A stretch of 64,000 bases of DNA from Gallintestinimicrobium propionicum. Its GTDB lineage: Bacteria > Bacillota > Clostridia > Lachnospirales > Lachnospiraceae. Shown in pieces: positions 51,806-60,398 of this stretch (its first letter is position 1; each line of letters opens with the position of its first letter). Under the pieces are notes generated by a model. It was given only the letters and a program-made list of their open reading frames with translations. It was not told where the DNA came from and did not search any database. Location of the stretch: positions 1-64,000 of the forward strand of contig NZ_JAOQJY010000020.1 in NCBI RefSeq assembly GCF_025567525.1. Reading direction: 5' to 3'. The position numbers and the translations under genes are program-made.

Positions 51806-52765
51806 GTGTTTGATTTTGAAAGACCCAATATTGAGGTTGCCGAAATTTCCGAAGATAAGAAGTATGGCAAGTTCGTGGTGGAGCCTCTGGAAAGAGGATA
51901 TGGAATTACCCTGGGCAATTCGCTGAGAAGAATCATGTTGTCTTCCTTACCCGGTGCAGCAGTTAGCCAGGTGAAAATCGAAGGCGTGCTGCACGAGTTC
52001 AGTTCCATTCCCGGCGTGAAGGAAGATGTAACTGAGATCATCATGAATATCAAGTGTCTTGCAATCAAGAACAGCAGCGAGACCAATGAGCCTAAGACCG
52101 CATACATTGAGTTTGAGGGCGAAGGCGTGGTACACGCTTCCGATATTCAGGCTGATCAGGATATCGAAATTCTGAATCCGGATCTTGTCATCGCTCATTT
52201 GAGCGGTGGCAAGGACTGCAAGCTTTACATGGAGCTGACAATCACCAAGGGCAGAGGATATGTAAGTGCTGACAAGAACAAGAGCGATGATCTTCCGATC
52301 GGTGTTATCGCTGTTGATTCCATTTACACTCCCGTTGAGAGAGTAAATATGGCAGTACAGAATACCCGTGTCGGTCAGGTGACAGACTATGATAAGCTGA
52401 CCCTGGATGTTTATACGAACGGCACACTGGCTCCCGATGAGGCTGTCAGTCTGGCTGCGAAGGTACTCAGCGAGCACCTGAGCCTGTTCATCGATCTTTC
52501 GGAGAATGCCAAGACCGCAGAGGTTATGGTAGAGAAGGAAGATGACGAGAAGGAAAAGGTATTGGAGATGAGCATCGATGAGCTTGAGCTCTCTGTTCGT
52601 TCTTACAACTGCCTGAAGCGTGCTGGTATCAACACGGTTGAAGAGCTGATCAATAAGACCCCGGAAGACATGATGAAGGTTCGTAATCTGGGCCGCAAAT
52701 CTCTCGAAGAAGTACAGGCAAAAATCAGCGAGCTGGGTTTCCATTTCAGACCCAGTGAGGAGTAA
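51806..52765 (+). CDS. rpoA: DNA-directed RNA polymerase subunit alpha
   Basis: 319 aa. The N-terminal dimerisation domain (EPLERGYGITLGNSLRRIMLSS, shown in part) and the C-terminal DNA-binding domain (NCLKRAGINTVEELI...RNLGRKSLEEV) are complete. Starts with GTG after AGGAGGG. Confidence 0.98.
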   Translation: MFDFERPNIEVAEISEDKKYGKFVVEPLERGYGITLGNSLRRIMLSSLPGAAVSQVKIEGVLHEFSSIPGVKEDVTEIIMNIKCLAIKNSSETNEPKTAYIEFEGEGVVHASDIQADQDIEILNPDLVIAHLSGGKDCKLYMELTITKGRGYVSADKNKSDDLPIGVIAVDSIYTPVERVNMAVQNTRVGQVTDYDKLTLDVYTNGTLAPDEAVSLAAKVLSEHLSLFIDLSENAKTAEVMVEKEDDEKEKVLEMSIDELELSVRSYNCLKRAGINTVEELINKTPEDMMKVRNLGRKSLEEVQAKISELGFHFRPSEE

Positions 52766-52970
52766 GGCAAATTCAGAAATGGGTTTGTGCAGCCGGTGAA
52801 CACCGGTTGGCTCTAAAAGTTATATCGCATTTTATAAATGGGAAAGTTCGGTCGGCGGTAAGTCCAAAAGGCACGTCCGGTCGCAAAACATGATTGGCGT
52901 AAACAAACATTCGGTGAGTAAGACCAAAGGGCATGGCCGGATGTACCAGGATTGAAAGGAAAATAATACA
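52766..52970 (+). ncRNA. rpoA-rplQ spacer with a duplicated motif
   Basis: After a GCCGGTG/CACCGGT hairpin (52791-52807), two similar blocks follow. 52847-52884 reads TTCGGT...GTAAGTCCAAAAGGCACG then TCCGGTCG. 52910-52946 reads TTCGGTGAGTAAGACCAAAG then GGCATGGCCGG. No ORF is present. A ribosomal-protein-binding RNA is possible. Confidence 0.45.
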
Positions 52971-53507
52971 ATGGCAAAGTATAGAAAATTAGGCAGAACA
53001 TCTGATCAGAGAAAGGCTCTGTTAAGAAGCCAGGTAACCAGCCTGCTGTACAGAGGTAAAATCGTTACCACTGAAGCTAAGGCAAAAGAAATCCGTAAGA
53101 TCGCTGAGGGCATCATTGCGCTGGGCATCAAGGAGAAAGATAACTTCGATACCGTTACTGTTACTGCTAAGGTTGCCCGCAAGGACAAAGACGGCAAGAG
53201 AGTAAAAGAAGTTGTAGATGGCAAGAAGGTTACCGTTTACGATGAAGTTCAGAAGGAGATCAAGAAAGATCAGCCTTCCAGACTGCATGCAAGACGTCAG
53301 ATGCTGAAAGTATTCTATCCTGTTACTGAGGTTCCTGCCGCAGCAGCTGGTAAGAAGAAAAACACCAAGAAGATCGATATGCCTGCAAAGGTATTTGATG
53401 AAATCGCTCCCAAGTACGCAGACCGTAAGGGTGGTTACACCAGAATCGTTAAGATCGGCCAGCGTAAGGGCGATGGTGCAATGGAAGTTGTACTGGAGCT
53501 GATCTAA
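52971..53507 (+). CDS. rplQ: 50S ribosomal protein L17, extended form
   Basis: 178 aa against about 112-127 in most bacteria. The core is normal (YRKLGRTSDQRKALLRSQVT; the RIVKIGQRKGDGAMEVVLELI end shown in part). Inserts occur after residue about 60 (lysine-rich, KDKDGKRVKEVVDGKKV) and about 105-140 (AAAAGKKKNTKKIDMPAKV). Similar long forms are known to me from Lachnospiraceae. Last gene of the alpha operon. Confidence 0.95.
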   Translation: MAKYRKLGRTSDQRKALLRSQVTSLLYRGKIVTTEAKAKEIRKIAEGIIALGIKEKDNFDTVTVTAKVARKDKDGKRVKEVVDGKKVTVYDEVQKEIKKDQPSRLHARRQMLKVFYPVTEVPAAAAGKKKNTKKIDMPAKVFDEIAPKYADRKGGYTRIVKIGQRKGDGAMEVVLELI

Positions 53508-53609
53508 TCAGAGATTTTCAAATTAAATAATGGTATGTTTTCCAATCGGAGAGCAAATCATTCTGAAGAAATGGAGAGCCGGATAAGACGGCGGACTGAA
53601 AATGTCTGT

Positions 53610-53903
53610 NNNNNNNNNNNNNNNNNNNNNNNNNNNNNNNNNNNNNNNNNNNNNNNNNNNNNNNNNNNNNNNNNNNNNNNNNNNNNNNNNNNNNNNNNNN
53701 NNNNNNNNNNNNNNNNNNNNNNNNNNNNNNNNNNNNNNNNNNNNNNNNNNNNNNNNNNNNNNNNNNNNNNNNNNNNNNNNNNNNNNNNNNNNNNNNNNNN
53801 NNNNNNNNNNNNNNNNNNNNNNNNNNNNNNNNNNNNNNNNNNNNNNNNNNNNNNNNNNNNNNNNNNNNNNNNNNNNNNNNNNNNNNNNNNNNNNNNNNNN
53901 NNN
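53610..53903. other. Assembly gap (294 N)
   Basis: Unknown sequence. It hides the 3' end of the MATE gene and whatever lies between it and rplQ. Confidence 0.99.
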
Positions 53904-55170
53904 CGTAAAAGCACATCCTTGCAGCGAAAAAGAGGGGAAGCAGACAGGTCGCTGCAAAATACTCGCTTTTCCGCAGCAGGGATAAAAACAGGGACAGCTT
54001 TGTCAGGCTCATGGCAGTCAGGGCATCCACAAAGACATACTGGAAGCTCAGAGGGATAACGCCGAGGGTAAAGACCTGAATGCCCCAGACAGAAAGAGAT
54101 GAGTATTCCGGGTTTTGGGTGAAAATTCGGACAAAATACTGCGGAACAAAACGGGACAGCAGGAACATAAACGTTGTAAAACCGATGCATAAAAGCAGGA
54201 CGCAAAGTACAATTTTGCGGATGCGCTCAACCTTTCCGGCACCCATGTTGAAGCTGATGAGGGGCTGGGAGCCTCCGGTGATGCCGAGCATCGGCGAGGT
54301 GATGAGCAGCATGTAGCTCTGTACGATGGTTGCGCAGGTGATGAGAGTGTCTCCGTATTCCGGACCGCCAAAATGCTGCAGGACTGCATTTAGGGCAATG
54401 ATGATCATGCTGTCGGTTGCAAGAATTAAAAAGGGAGAAAAGCCCATTTTCAGGATGCGTACTGCGGTAGAACGCCGGATCGGTGCCAGTGTCAGGGGAA
54501 TGGGCATTTTTTTCTGCTTCAGTGTCAGCAGGACAAAAACACAGGAAGACAACTGCGCGAGGACGGTAGCGAGGGCAGCACCTGCAATATTCATATGCAG
54601 CAGAAAGATAAATACGGGATCCAGTACGATGTTGACAACCGCACCGATCAAGGTTGTTGCCATCCCAAGCCCCGGATATCCCTGCGCGGTGATGAAATAG
54701 TTCATGCCCATGGACAGCAGGGCGAAGAACGTGCCGAGTGTATAAATCGTCATGTAGGTATTGGCGTAGGGAAATGTTGTTTGGCTTGCGCCGAACCATT
54801 GAAGAAGCGGAGCTTTCAACAAAAGAAACAAAATGGTAAGCGCAGCGGAAAAAACGAGCAGCATGGAAAAGCTTGTACCAAGGAGATTTTTTGCTTTTTC
54901 CTGATCCTTTGCTCCGAGACGCATCGAAAACAGGACGGAGCCTCCGATACCGATCAGTGTTGCAAAAGAAGAAAGCAGCGTGATGACGGGCGCGCAGATG
55001 CCGGCGCCTGCCAGGGAAACATCTCCGATCTGCGGGATATTTCCGATATAAATGCGATCAACGATGCTGTAAAGAACGTTGACAAACTGCGCGAACATAA
55101 AGGGGATCGAGGTTCGCAGAACCAATCCCGGTACAGAGTCGTTTCCGAAATCATTAGAGTGTTTTTTCAT
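53904..55170 (-). CDS. MATE-family efflux transporter (3' end in gap)
   Basis: 422 residues visible, 12-helix MATE/MatE fold exporting drugs or metabolites by cation antiport. Seen are VPGLVLRTSIPFMFAQFVN (start; shown in part), GIGGSVLFSMRLGAKDQEKA and MLGITGGSQPLISFNMGAGKVERI (in part). The family needs about 30 more residues after LLPLFFAARMCFY, so the stop should be inside the gap; the residues readable beyond the gap are not MATE-like. The start is at 55170. Confidence 0.9.
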
Positions 55171-55426
55171 AAGAATGCTTCAATCCTATATAAAAGTGTT
55201 TATGCGGACGGGTGTATTTTGCCGGAAATGAAGAAAATTTCAACAAGGATCATGCCGATGGTGTTGGTTGAAAACCCGGTACGCAGGATGATTATACAGC
55301 AGGCATAAAAAAGCCGCAACAGGATTGTCCTTGCCATTCAGGAGGTGTGCTGTTAAAATGGAACAGGATTGACCCCGATTTTTCTGGAAACATTGAAACA
55401 GCAGGCATTTGTGCAGACGGGAAGAA
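55171..55426. other. Intergenic region between MATE and ecfA
   Basis: 256 bases between divergent genes. No ORF, terminator or convincing promoter hexamers were found before the structured leader begins at 55427. Confidence 0.4.
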
Positions 55427-55526
55427 GCTTGAAAAATAAAATTTTTCAAGCTCGAGATTTGTATCTGCGTGCACTTGACACAAACTCGGCATGCGCAAAA
55501 AGCGTGCTCAGAAATGAGAGGAAAAC
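55427..55526 (+). promoter_or_regulatory. Structured 5' leader element, copy B
   Basis: Hairpin I GCTTGAAAAAT/ATTTTTCAAGC (55427-55451), hairpin II CGAG-TTTGTATC/GACACAAA-CTCG (55453-55488), hairpin III GCATGC/GCGTGC (55489-55507), then CAGAAATGAGAGGAAAA and the ecfA start. It is about 90% the same as copy A before the methyltransferase. Hairpin I carries a C-G pair where copy A has A-T. Confidence 0.65.
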
Positions 55527-56426
55527 ATGAGCATTATAAAGACGAAACATTTAAGTTATCATTATATCCGTCACGATGAGGAAGGCAATGTGGAGGGAGA
55601 GGTTCCAGCGGTAAAGGATGTAAATCTTTCGGTGGAGCCGGGCGAATTTATTGCGATCCTGGGACATAACGGTTCCGGCAAGTCGACGCTGGCGAAGCAT
55701 TTTAATGCGCTTTTGCTGCCGTCGGAGGGCTGTATTGTTGTGGATGGCATGGATACGGCAGATGAGAACCATACCTGGGATGTGCGCAGCACTGCCGGGA
55801 TGGTATTTCAGAATCCGGACAACCAGATCATCGGGCAGGTCGTGGAGGAGGATGTTGGCTTCGGACCGGAAAACCTCGGTGTGCCGACAAAGGAAATCTG
55901 GGAACGAGTGGAGGAAAGCTTAAAAGCAGTCGGAATGTATGAATATCGAAAATATTCTCCGAACAAGCTTTCCGGCGGACAGAAGCAGCGCGTTTCCATC
56001 GCAGGCGTGCTTGCGATGCATCCGAAATGTATTGTGCTGGACGAGCCGACGGCAATGCTGGATCCCAACGGGCGCAAAGATGTCATAAGGGCGGCTCGTG
56101 CACTGAATGACGTGGAAAATGTCACGATTATCCTGATTACCCATTATATGGAAGAGGTTATTTATGCCGACCGGGTGTTTGTAATGGATGAAGGCAAGGT
56201 TGTGATGCAGGGAACGCCGCGGGAGATCTTTTCCCAGGTGGAACGGTTGAAGCATTTGCGTCTGGATGTACCGCAGGTTACATTGCTCGCCTATGAGCTG
56301 CAAAAGAGCGGACTGAAGCTGCCGGATGGCATTCTGACAGCACAGGAGCTGACGGAGGAGTTAAAAAAGCTGTGTACAGGCAGTAAAACAGGCGTATCGG
56401 ATAACAGACAAATGCCTGTAAAGTGA
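55527..56426 (+). CDS. ecfA1: ECF transporter ATPase 1
   Basis: 299 aa. Walker A GHNGSGKSTLAKH, Q-loop FQNPDNQIIG, signature LSGGQKQRVSIAGVL, Walker B CIVLDEPTAML and switch His in ITHYME. It powers the shared energizing module that pairs with substrate-binding (S) subunits for vitamins and metals. The second ATPase follows 7 bases later. Confidence 0.95.
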   Translation: MSIIKTKHLSYHYIRHDEEGNVEGEVPAVKDVNLSVEPGEFIAILGHNGSGKSTLAKHFNALLLPSEGCIVVDGMDTADENHTWDVRSTAGMVFQNPDNQIIGQVVEEDVGFGPENLGVPTKEIWERVEESLKAVGMYEYRKYSPNKLSGGQKQRVSIAGVLAMHPKCIVLDEPTAMLDPNGRKDVIRAARALNDVENVTIILITHYMEEVIYADRVFVMDEGKVVMQGTPREIFSQVERLKHLRLDVPQVTLLAYELQKSGLKLPDGILTAQELTEELKKLCTGSKTGVSDNRQMPVK

Positions 56427-56433
56427 GGAAACA

Positions 56434-57291
56434 ATGGGATTAAAACTGGAGCATGTAAGTTATTTATATGGAACGGATACGGAGCTTTTGGTGCGTGCAC
56501 TGGATGATGTGAATCTGGAAATTCCGGACGGTCAGTTTATCGGACTGATCGGCCATACCGGTTCCGGAAAATCGACGCTGGTGCAGCATCTGAACGGGCT
56601 TTTAAAGCCGTCAGAGGGAACGATTCTTTTTAACGGTGAAAATATCTGGGCTCAGGATTATTCGAGAAAGACGCTGCGCAGCAAGGTCGGGCTGGTTTTT
56701 CAGTATCCGGAGCATCAGCTGTTTGAAACGGATGTATTTGCGGATGTCTGCTATGGCCCCAAAAACCTCGGGTTGGAGCAGGGGGAGATCGAGCGGCGTG
56801 CAAAAAAGGCACTGGAGCTGGTGGGTTTTCCGGAAGAATTTTTCGGACAGTCCCCGTTTGAGCTTTCCGGCGGACAAAAACGGAGAGTGGCAATTGCAGG
56901 TGTGCTTGCAATGGAGCCGGATATTTTGGTGCTGGATGAGCCGACAGCAGGACTTGATCCGAAGGGCAGGGACGAAATATTAGGGCAAATTTCTCATTTG
57001 CAGAAGGAAACAGGCATCAGCGTGGTGCTGGTTTCCCACAGCATGGAAGATGTGGCGAATTATGTGGAGCGCATTATTGTGATGAACAAGGGAAAGGTGA
57101 TGTTCGATGACGTACCGCACCGGGTTTTTTCCCATGTAAAGGAGCTGGAGGCAGTCGGACTTGCCGCACCGCAGGTGACCTATATTCTGCACCAGCTAAA
57201 GGACAATGGCTTTGACGTGGATCCTTCTGCGACAACGATTGAGGAAGCAAAGGAGACGATTCTGCAGGCAGTGAGGAAGAACAGCAAATGA
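56434..57291 (+). CDS. ecfA2: ECF transporter ATPase 2
   Basis: 285 aa. Walker A GHTGSGKSTLVQHL, FQYPEHQLFE Q-loop, LSGGQKRRVAIAGVL and LDEPTAGLDP. The FQYPEHQLF form is typical of EcfA2. The end overlaps ecfT by four bases. Confidence 0.95.
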   Translation: MGLKLEHVSYLYGTDTELLVRALDDVNLEIPDGQFIGLIGHTGSGKSTLVQHLNGLLKPSEGTILFNGENIWAQDYSRKTLRSKVGLVFQYPEHQLFETDVFADVCYGPKNLGLEQGEIERRAKKALELVGFPEEFFGQSPFELSGGQKRRVAIAGVLAMEPDILVLDEPTAGLDPKGRDEILGQISHLQKETGISVVLVSHSMEDVANYVERIIVMNKGKVMFDDVPHRVFSHVKELEAVGLAAPQVTYILHQLKDNGFDVDPSATTIEEAKETILQAVRKNSK

Positions 57292-58091
57292 TTAGGGATA
57301 TTACACTTGGACAATATTATCAGACGGATTCCGTGCTGCATAGGCTGGACTGTCGGGTAAAGCTTGTAGGGACGCTTGCATTTATCATTTCCCTGTTCGT
57401 CGTGAATAACGTATGGGGATATCTGCTGGCGGCAATGTTTCTGGCACTGTGCATTCGGTTATCGAATGTGCCCTTTAAATTCATGGTAAAAGGTATGAAA
57501 TCAATCGTATTTCTGATGCTTTTTGCGGTTGTGTTTAACCTTTTTCTGACTCCCGGAACTCCGGCTGTGACGATCTGGAAGTTGAAAATCACATGGGAAG
57601 GCATTGAGATGGCATCCAAGATGGCAGTTCGTCTGGTAATGCTGATCATCGGTTCATCGCTGATGACCCTGACAACTACGCCGAATCATCTGACGGACGG
57701 CCTGGAAAGCCTGTTGAATCCGCTTAAAAAGCTTAAGGTGCCGGTGCACGAGGTTTCCATGATGATGTCCATCGCGCTGCGCTTTATCCCGATTTTGCTG
57801 GAAGAGACAGACAAGATCATGAAAGCACAGATCGCGAGAGGCGCGGATTTTGAAAATGGAAGTCTGATCCAGCGGGCAAAGGCGATGGTTCCTTTGTTAG
57901 TGCCGCTGTTTATCGCTGCGTTTCGGCGTGCAAATGACCTTGCCATGGCGATGGAAGCCAGATGCTACCGCGGCGGCGAGGGGAGGACAAAGATGAAGCC
58001 GCTCGTTTATCGAAAGCAGGACTATATGGGCTATGGAGTTCTGGTTGCCTATCTGGTGGCAGCGGTTCTGATCGGGAGGGTGCTTCTGTAA
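57288..58091 (+). CDS. ecfT: ECF transporter transmembrane protein EcfT
   Basis: 267 aa, about five membrane segments plus a coupling domain. The two Ala-Arg-Gly-type coupling motifs appear as AQIARGADF and EARCYRGG, contacting the ATPases. The module order ecfA1-ecfA2-ecfT next to ribosomal rplM-rpsI is common in Firmicutes. No S subunit is adjacent, so it probably serves several. Confidence 0.94.
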   Translation: MIRDITLGQYYQTDSVLHRLDCRVKLVGTLAFIISLFVVNNVWGYLLAAMFLALCIRLSNVPFKFMVKGMKSIVFLMLFAVVFNLFLTPGTPAVTIWKLKITWEGIEMASKMAVRLVMLIIGSSLMTLTTTPNHLTDGLESLLNPLKKLKVPVHEVSMMMSIALRFIPILLEETDKIMKAQIARGADFENGSLIQRAKAMVPLLVPLFIAAFRRANDLAMAMEARCYRGGEGRTKMKPLVYRKQDYMGYGVLVAYLVAAVLIGRVLL

Positions 58092-58852
58092 TGGAGACGA
58101 TGGAAATACGAAAAAAGCGCCGCATTTGTCTGGTGGTGGCATATGACGGGACAAATTATCAGGGGTGGCAGATACAGCAAAATGGCAATACCATCGAAGC
58201 GGAGTTAAACCGTGCGCTGTCTGCCCTGACAAAGGAACCAATTGAGGTTTCCGGTGCGAGTCGTACGGATTCCGGTGTTCATGCGCGCTGCAATTACGCG
58301 GTATTTGATACCGCTGTCCGGATGCCCGGGGATAAATTTTCCTACGCATTGAACCAGCGTTTGCCGGAGGATATCCGGGTTCGAAAATCCTATGAGGTTT
58401 CACCGCACTGGCATCCGCGTAAGTGCAGCAGTAAAAAAACATATGAATACCGGATTTTCAATGACGAATTTCCGGATCCGCTCTGCCGCCTGTATACACA
58501 TTTTACCTATACAAAGCTGGATATAGACAGGATGAATGCGGCAGCAGGATATCTTATCGGAGAGCATGATTTCAAAAGCTTCTGCAGTATTCATACGCAG
58601 ACGGAGACCACGGTTCGGACGATCACAGATCTTTCGGTAAAAAAAGAGGGCAGCCTGATCACGATCCGGGTGACCGGTACAGGATTTCTTTATAATATGG
58701 TACGGATCATTGCAGGAACGTTGATAGAGGTCGGGAACGGCAAATACCCGCCGGAGCATATAAAAGAGATCCTAAAACACTGTGACAGAAGCTGTGCCGG
58801 ACCGACTGCCCCAGCACGGGGACTGACGCTGGTGGAGTATGAGTTTTTGTGA
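58091..58852 (+). CDS. truA: tRNA pseudouridine(38-40) synthase
   Basis: 253 aa. AYDGTNYQGWQIQ and ASRTDSGVHA (catalytic Asp) are diagnostic; CSSKKTYEYRIFN and FLYNMVRIIAGTLIEVG follow. The ATG overlaps the ecfT stop (TAATG) with GGGAGGG upstream; a second ATG nine bases later is possible. Confidence 0.95.
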   Translation: METMEIRKKRRICLVVAYDGTNYQGWQIQQNGNTIEAELNRALSALTKEPIEVSGASRTDSGVHARCNYAVFDTAVRMPGDKFSYALNQRLPEDIRVRKSYEVSPHWHPRKCSSKKTYEYRIFNDEFPDPLCRLYTHFTYTKLDIDRMNAAAGYLIGEHDFKSFCSIHTQTETTVRTITDLSVKKEGSLITIRVTGTGFLYNMVRIIAGTLIEVGNGKYPPEHIKEILKHCDRSCAGPTAPARGLTLVEYEFL

Positions 58853-58950
58853 TGCAAGGATTTTCAGGACGAAAGGTTTCAGGAATGCAAGACGGTTTGT
58901 GACTGCATGAAAAGTGTTGTAAAATAGCGAAAAAATCTAATAAAAAAAGA

Positions 58951-58979
58951 TTGACACAAGAGGTTGTGTAGCATATAAT
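58951..58979 (+). promoter_or_regulatory. Promoter of rplM-rpsI
   Basis: TTGACA (58951-58956), 17 bp, TATAAT (58974-58979): a perfect consensus promoter. Confidence 0.9.
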
Positions 58980-58985
58980 TATCAA

Positions 58986-59105
58986 ATGTGGCGGTCTGAA
59001 AATGTTTTACCTGCCCCGGAAAAGCATTTTATCAAAAACAGACCTGTATTCGTTCAATTCCCGGTTCGGATACGCGCAGCGAATGACCTGTAGATTGTAT
59101 GGAGG
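58986..59105 (+). ncRNA. Leader of rplM, possible L13 leader
   Basis: About 120 untranslated bases follow the promoter. Firmicutes have an L13 autoregulatory leader here, and paired words such as GGTCTG...CAGACC are visible. The family assignment is by position, not by a model match. Confidence 0.45.
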
Positions 59106-59111
59106 TACACT

Positions 59112-59540
59112 ATGAAAACATTTATGGCTAACCCGGCTAAAATTGATAGAAAATGGTATGTAGTAGACGCAGAGGGCAAGACCCTTGGTCGTCTGGCATC
59201 TGAAGTAGCTAAAGTACTGAGAGGCAAGAACAAGCCTGAGTACACCCCTCACGTTGATACCGGCGATTATGTAATCGTTGTGAATGCAGAAAAGATCCAT
59301 GTAACAGGCAAGAAGCTGGATCAGAAGATTTATTATCATCATTCCGACTATGTTGGCGGTATGAAGGATGCAACTCTGAGAGAAAAGCTGAACAAGAAGC
59401 CTGAGCAGGTTATTGAGTTAGCAGTGAAAGGAATGCTTCCCAAGGGACCTTTAGGAAGACAGATGTTCACCAAACTTCACGTTTATGCTGGTCCTGATCA
59501 CAAGCATGAGGCACAGAAGCCTGAAGTACTGACATTTTAA
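59112..59540 (+). CDS. rplM: 50S ribosomal protein L13
   Basis: 142 aa. KTFMANPAKIDRKWYVVDAEGKTLGRLAS (in part) and MLPKGPLGRQMFTKLHVYAG are canonical. Early assembly protein. TGGAGG precedes. Confidence 0.97.
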   Translation: MKTFMANPAKIDRKWYVVDAEGKTLGRLASEVAKVLRGKNKPEYTPHVDTGDYVIVVNAEKIHVTGKKLDQKIYYHHSDYVGGMKDATLREKLNKKPEQVIELAVKGMLPKGPLGRQMFTKLHVYAGPDHKHEAQKPEVLTF

Positions 59541-59569
59541 CTAAAGGATCGAAAAGGAGGAATTAGAAA

Positions 59570-59965
59570 ATGGCTAACGCAGCAAAATATTACGGAACTG
59601 GAAGAAGAAAAAGCTCCATTGCCAGAGTATACCTGGTACCCGGCAACGGCAATGTGACAATCAATAAAAGAAGCATTGATGAGTATTTCGGTCTGGAAAC
59701 TCTGAAAGTAATCGTTCGTCAGCCTCTGACAGCTACTGATACAGCTGACAAGTTCGACGTTCTCGTTAATGTTAAGGGCGGCGGCTACACCGGTCAGGCT
59801 GGTGCAATCCGTCACGGTATCGCAAGAGCACTGCTGGAAGCAGATGCAGACTTCAGACCTGTTCTGAAGAAAGCTGGCTTCCTGACACGTGATCCTCGTA
59901 TGAAGGAAAGAAAGAAATACGGCCTCAAAGCCGCTCGTCGCGCACCTCAGTTCAGCAAGCGATAA
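59570..59965 (+). CDS. rpsI: 30S ribosomal protein S9
   Basis: 131 aa. YYGTGRRKSSIARVYL near the start and the C-terminal ERKKYGLKAARRAPQFSKR tail reaching the P-site tRNA are intact. Followed by a terminator, then the mobile region. Confidence 0.97.
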   Translation: MANAAKYYGTGRRKSSIARVYLVPGNGNVTINKRSIDEYFGLETLKVIVRQPLTATDTADKFDVLVNVKGGGYTGQAGAIRHGIARALLEADADFRPVLKKAGFLTRDPRMKERKKYGLKAARRAPQFSKR

Positions 59966-59984
59966 TCTACAGCTTAAAAATGCT

Positions 59985-60021
59985 AAAAAAGCCCGGAAAT
60001 ACGCCATTTTCCGGGCTTTTT
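59985..60021 (+). terminator. Intrinsic terminator after rpsI
   Basis: AAAAAGCCCGGAAA / TTTTCCGGGCTTTTT, perfect stem with a short loop and T run. It marks the end of the core chromosome segment. Confidence 0.9.
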
Positions 60022-60090
60022 CTATGCCTAAAATCACCTGATTCCGATGGTGAAATTTGAGGAAATTTGACTTCAAATTAGCCCATTTTA

Positions 60091-60151
60091 ATGGGTTTAC
60101 CATGGGTTTACGGCCTATTTTTGAGCCTAATGGGTGGGAAAATGGGTTTAC
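60091..60151 (+). repeat. Three direct repeats near the element boundary
   Basis: ATGGGTTTAC occurs at 60091-60100, 60102-60111 and 60142-60151, in the 377-base gene-free stretch after rpsI. Such short repeats near the end of an integrative element can be integrase arm sites. No integrase gene is in the window to confirm it. Confidence 0.4.
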
Positions 60152-60300
60152 AGAAGGCCATTTTGGAGGGGGAATTAGCCCTATATCCTTGACAGATTTT
60201 CGGTAAAAATCCGGCTGAAATGGAATGAAAAACAGTGTCAGGATCGTTTGGCGAGTCCTGACGAATTCTGCAAAAAAATAATATCAGGTATCCTGTTACA

Positions 60301-60354
60301 TAGAGCCTTGGCTCATTCTTTGAAAACGAGAATGGGTCGAGGCTCTATTTTTTT
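60301..60354 (+). terminator. Strong hairpin with T run upstream of the element's first gene
   Basis: TAGAGCC...CTCATTCT pairs with AGAATGGG...GGCTCTA, then seven T. It lies 45 bases before the antirepressor-like gene, so it could attenuate read-through into the element. Confidence 0.7.
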
Positions 60355-60398
60355 CGCCCGAAATCCGGCGAGACAAATTTGAGTAGGAGGTAACAGGT

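Noticed and set aside
53518..53609. C-terminal residues of the MATE frame beyond the gap
   Set aside because: They do not resemble the family and would make the protein far too long; the stop is probably inside the gap.
60190..60215. TTGACA at 60190 as promoter of the element
   Set aside because: No acceptable -10 hexamer at the right spacing.
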